Below are positions 61,746-64,000 of a stretch of 64,000 nt of DNA, one piece after another (the stretch's first letter is position 1; each line of letters starts with the position of its first letter). Below the pieces are notes generated by a model. It ran no database searches, was not told where the DNA came from, and worked only from the letters and a program-made list of their open reading frames with translations. This stretch comes from DASTEQ01 sp040905185 (GTDB taxonomy: Bacteria > Chloroflexota > Limnocylindria > QHBO01): NCBI GenBank assembly GCA_040905185.1, contig JBBDRZ010000001.1, positions 248,001 to 312,000 on the forward strand. The letters are read 5' to 3'. Made by a program: the position numbers and the translations under genes.

Positions 61746-63031
61746 GCTTCGTCGCCCCACTCGAGCTCGAGGCGGCCGATGCGCACCATGGTTCCGCTCC
61801 GTGCGCCGCGGCGTCTGAGCTCGGCGTCGATGCCCAGCCGCTCGAGGCGGCGCTGGAAGCGCTCTCGCGACTCCTCGTTGGCGAAATCCGTGCGCGCCGC
61901 GCTTCGTTCGATGGCCGCGCCGCGGACGCGGAGCCCGTCCGCCTCGGCCACCACCTCCCAGCCGTCCGCGGCCGGGTCGAAGCGGTGGACGCGGCGCGCG
62001 GGCTCGGGCCCGATATCGCCCTGGCGGCGATCGGCTTCTACAAGCGCATCGGCCAGGGCGGCACGCAGGGCATCCAGCCCGGTCCCGTCGTGGGCCGAGA
62101 CCGCCATCGGGTCGTACCCGTCCTTGAGCAGGGCGGCGCGCACCGATCGCCAGCGAGCGCGGGCCTCGGGCAGGTCGTGCTTGGTAACCACCAGCCGCAG
62201 CGGCCGTTGAAGGAGGGTCGGATCGTGGAGCCGGAGCTCGGCGATCACCGCATGCCACTCCGCCACCGGGTCGTCGGCAGCCCCGTTGACGACGCCCAGC
62301 AGGACCCGGCAGCGCTCCACGTGGCGCAGGAACTCGTGACCCAGACCGTGTCCCCGATGCGCGCCTTCGATGAGCCCCGGAACGTCAGCGATGACCGCCG
62401 AGCGCTCGCCGTCGGGGCCCGACTCCACCGAGATCACGCCCAGATTCGGCGAAGTGGTAGTGAACGGGTACGGGCCGACCTCGGGCCGGGCCGCAGTCAG
62501 GGCGGACAGCAGGGTCGACTTGCCGGCGTTCGGGGCACCGACCAGACCGATCTCGGCGATGAGCTTCAGCTCGAGCTCTAGCCAGCCCTCCTCGCCGGGG
62601 TCGCCGCGCTCGTAGTGGCGGGGCGCCTGGTGGGTGGGCGTGACGAAATGGACGTTCCCCCGACCGCCTCTGCCACCGCGGGCCACGACCAACCGGTCGC
62701 CGGCTGCGAGCACCTCGCCCAGCACCTCCCCGTCAGGGTCGCGGCGAACAACCGTCCCGGGCGGCACGCTGAGCACGGCATCGGTGCCGTCGCGGCCATG
62801 CGCGCGCCGTCGCGCGCCACGCCCGCCGCTGGTGGCCTTCACGTGTGGGGAGTGACGGTAGGCACCGAGGGACGTGAGGCCGGCCTCCGCTCTCAGAATG
62901 ACCGATCCCCCGCGCCCGCCGTCGCCGCCGTCGGGACCGCCACGCGGCACGTGCGCCTCGCGCCGCATGGACGCTGAGCCATCGCCTCCCGAACCGGCGG
63001 TTACGTGGATGCGGACGCGATCCGCGAACAT
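61742..63031 (-). CDS. obgE: GTPase ObgE/CgtA
   Basis: A 429-aa ribosome-assembly GTPase. The glycine-rich Obg fold (MFADRVRIHVTAGSGGDGSA, HVPRGGPDGGDGGRGG) leads into the G domain with GAPNAGKSTLLSALT (G1), DVPGLIEGAHRG (G3) and VTKHDLPEA (G4). A C-terminal OCT-type domain (about 345-429) completes it. The ATG at 63031 is chosen over 63055; TATGAT lies 9 nt upstream, suggesting a leaderless message. Confidence 0.96.
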   Translation of the reverse strand: MFADRVRIHVTAGSGGDGSASMRREAHVPRGGPDGGDGGRGGSVILRAEAGLTSLGAYRHSPHVKATSGGRGARRRAHGRDGTDAVLSVPPGTVVRRDPDGEVLGEVLAAGDRLVVARGGRGGRGNVHFVTPTHQAPRHYERGDPGEEGWLELELKLIAEIGLVGAPNAGKSTLLSALTAARPEVGPYPFTTTSPNLGVISVESGPDGERSAVIADVPGLIEGAHRGHGLGHEFLRHVERCRVLLGVVNGAADDPVAEWHAVIAELRLHDPTLLQRPLRLVVTKHDLPEARARWRSVRAALLKDGYDPMAVSAHDGTGLDALRAALADALVEADRRQGDIGPEPARRVHRFDPAADGWEVVAEADGLRVRGAAIERSAARTDFANEESRERFQRRLERLGIDAELRRRGARSGTMVRIGRLELEWGDEA

Positions 63032-63040
63032 CGTGCCCCG

Positions 63041-63046
63041 ATCATA
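63041..63046 (-). promoter_or_regulatory. -10 hexamer of obgE
   Basis: TATGAT on the minus strand, 9 nt before the ATG at 63031. There is no Shine-Dalgarno. Confidence 0.5.
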
Positions 63047-63076
63047 CGGAGCCAACGAGCCAGGGGCCGGTCTCGT

Positions 63077-63847
63077 CTACAGGTAGCGGAGCGGGTTGAC
63101 GAGGACGCCGTTGACGATGACCGCGAAGTGGACGTGGGGTCCGGTGCAGATGCCGGTGCACCCTACGGTCGCGATCTGCTCACCCCGCACCACGCCCTGT
63201 CCCGCGCTGACCAGGACCGCACCGAGGTGGTTGTAGCCGGTCACCCGGCCATCGGAATGCTGAATGGTGATGACCAGGCCGCCACCGTTATTCTGCCAAC
63301 CCGCGGAAACCACGGTGCCGGTGTCGGCGGCGAGAACCGCCCCGCCGTAGGCATGGGCGATGTCGACGGCCTGGTGACCGCCCCAGAAGTACTGCGACAC
63401 GTATCCGCCCGGCACGGGCCAGGTCAGCGAGCCGTCACCGTCCACGTAGCCCGTGGGACCGGCCCACGGCAGCGAGGTCCCCACCGACCCCGACCGGACG
63501 GGAGGCGGCGCCGGCAGCGGGATGGCGGCCACCGGCTCGGGGGCCGGAGTGGAGAGGACGCGGGTGCCATCCGTGACATCCGTGGCCTCCGCCCCGCTCG
63601 CCGGCTGGAGGTCGATCGTGATCTCCCCGTCCTGGATGGCCGCCATTTGTTCCGAAACGGCTCCCCGGGCCGGGGCTACCACCCGAATCGTGCTCCCGTC
63701 CAGGTTCAGCGCGCCCTGGGCGCTCAACGCTCCGAGAGTCGCACTACCAGCCACCAGCACAACCACCAGCAGGTGGAGGACGCCGCGGGCAAGGAAGGCA
63801 CGAATGGCGCGGATCCGGCGGCGCACCGGCCGGGTCGGTTCAACCAA
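63077..63847 (-). CDS. M23 family metallopeptidase
   Basis: A 256-aa envelope peptidase, LytM type, that would cut peptidoglycan cross-bridges. One N-terminal helix (22-44) and a Pro/Ala-rich linker precede the peptidase domain with the zinc ligands H158 and D162 (GGHQAVDIA) and H240, and the catalytic H238 (GPHVHFAV). All key residues are present. TTG is the likely start, with AGGAG 9 nt upstream. Its promoter is at 63947-63976. Confidence 0.88.
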   Translation of the reverse strand: MVEPTRPVRRRIRAIRAFLARGVLHLLVVVLVAGSATLGALSAQGALNLDGSTIRVVAPARGAVSEQMAAIQDGEITIDLQPASGAEATDVTDGTRVLSTPAPEPVAAIPLPAPPPVRSGSVGTSLPWAGPTGYVDGDGSLTWPVPGGYVSQYFWGGHQAVDIAHAYGGAVLAADTGTVVSAGWQNNGGGLVITIQHSDGRVTGYNHLGAVLVSAGQGVVRGEQIATVGCTGICTGPHVHFAVIVNGVLVNPLRYL

Positions 63848-63946
63848 TAGCGCTGGCTCCTGCGCGTGTTCTCAATGAGCAACTCGACGCCAGGGGGCGA
63901 TCCTGGCGGACCGCAAGGGCACGGAGTAACGGCGTCGTGCCGGCCG

Positions 63947-63976
63947 ATCCTAGCAAGCGAATCAAAGCCGGGTCAA
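63947..63976 (-). promoter_or_regulatory. Promoter of the M23 peptidase gene
   Basis: On the minus strand, TTGACC (63971-63976), an 18-bp spacer and TAGGAT (63947-63952), about 100 nt before the start codon. The remaining sequence to the window end shows no gene. Confidence 0.7.
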
Positions 63977-64000
63977 TCCCTACGACGGTCCAATAGCCAG

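Overview
The window is a compact, GC-rich bacterial chromosome segment of about 68 protein genes with short intergenic gaps and no phage, IS element or CRISPR array that I can see. Gene content (VanW, DUF5679, DUF4349, YgiT-type zinc proteins, HrcA/CIRCE heat-shock control, a GAAC-N4-GTTC SOS box, a T-box leader) suggests Chloroflexota, perhaps the Limnocylindria/Ellin6529 side. That placement is inference and no 16S rRNA is present. Roughly a quarter of the genes show a TANNNT-type -10 hexamer only 6-10 nt before the start codon and no Shine-Dalgarno, so leaderless transcription looks common. Many other genes are coupled by 4-nt ATGA/GTGA overlaps.

1-10.8 kb holds the heat-shock genes. dnaJ has its own CIRCE, and hrcA-grpE-dnaK is driven by a strong promoter plus a second CIRCE lying in the 3' end of a truncated cyclase gene. 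Between them are a YcaQ-like glycosylase, an OsmC-like protein, exonuclease III, MscL, an amidinohydrolase and a HAD phosphatase. 10.8-17.9 kb: ECF sigma factor with a membrane-anchored partner, a CPBP protease, lepA, a VanW protein and rpsT with a long basic tail. 17.9-22.5 kb: a glycolytic operon (ROK kinase-gap-pgk-eno). 22.5-32.3 kb: a DUF5679 peptide, uridine phosphorylase, a large surface protein, carA-carB (CarB lacks its allosteric domain), bioY and a VIT/CCC1 transporter. 32.3-38.6 kb: cupredoxin and DUF2330 proteins, then dnaE2 with a roughly 200-residue insertion.

38.7-44.1 kb: two envelope proteins, then an ArsR-controlled sulfur-transfer operon (DsrE, TusA, DsrE2, TusA, sulfide:quinone oxidoreductase-like flavoprotein). 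44.2-50.5 kb: an acetyltransferase, a RelE/RHH toxin-antitoxin pair with a four-half-site operator, a flavin oxidoreductase, a RibD-like reductase, and the rest of the SOS mutasome (imuB with a DUF6504 gene, and imuA) with a secreted metalloprotease between them. dnaE2 and imuA carry 18-bp SOS boxes with identical half-sites placed between -35 and -10, so they should be induced together by DNA damage.

50.5-64 kb: two tRNA-Ala genes, a T-box-controlled acetyltransferase-leuS operon, comEA-comEC, an HD-domain protein, holA, and the divergent obgE-nadD-rsfS cluster next to an M23 peptidase. The most striking observation is that the leuS T-box leader (leucine CUC specifier, near-consensus T-box, mutually exclusive terminator) contains a complete tRNA-Ala(GGC) gene where stem III would normally lie.
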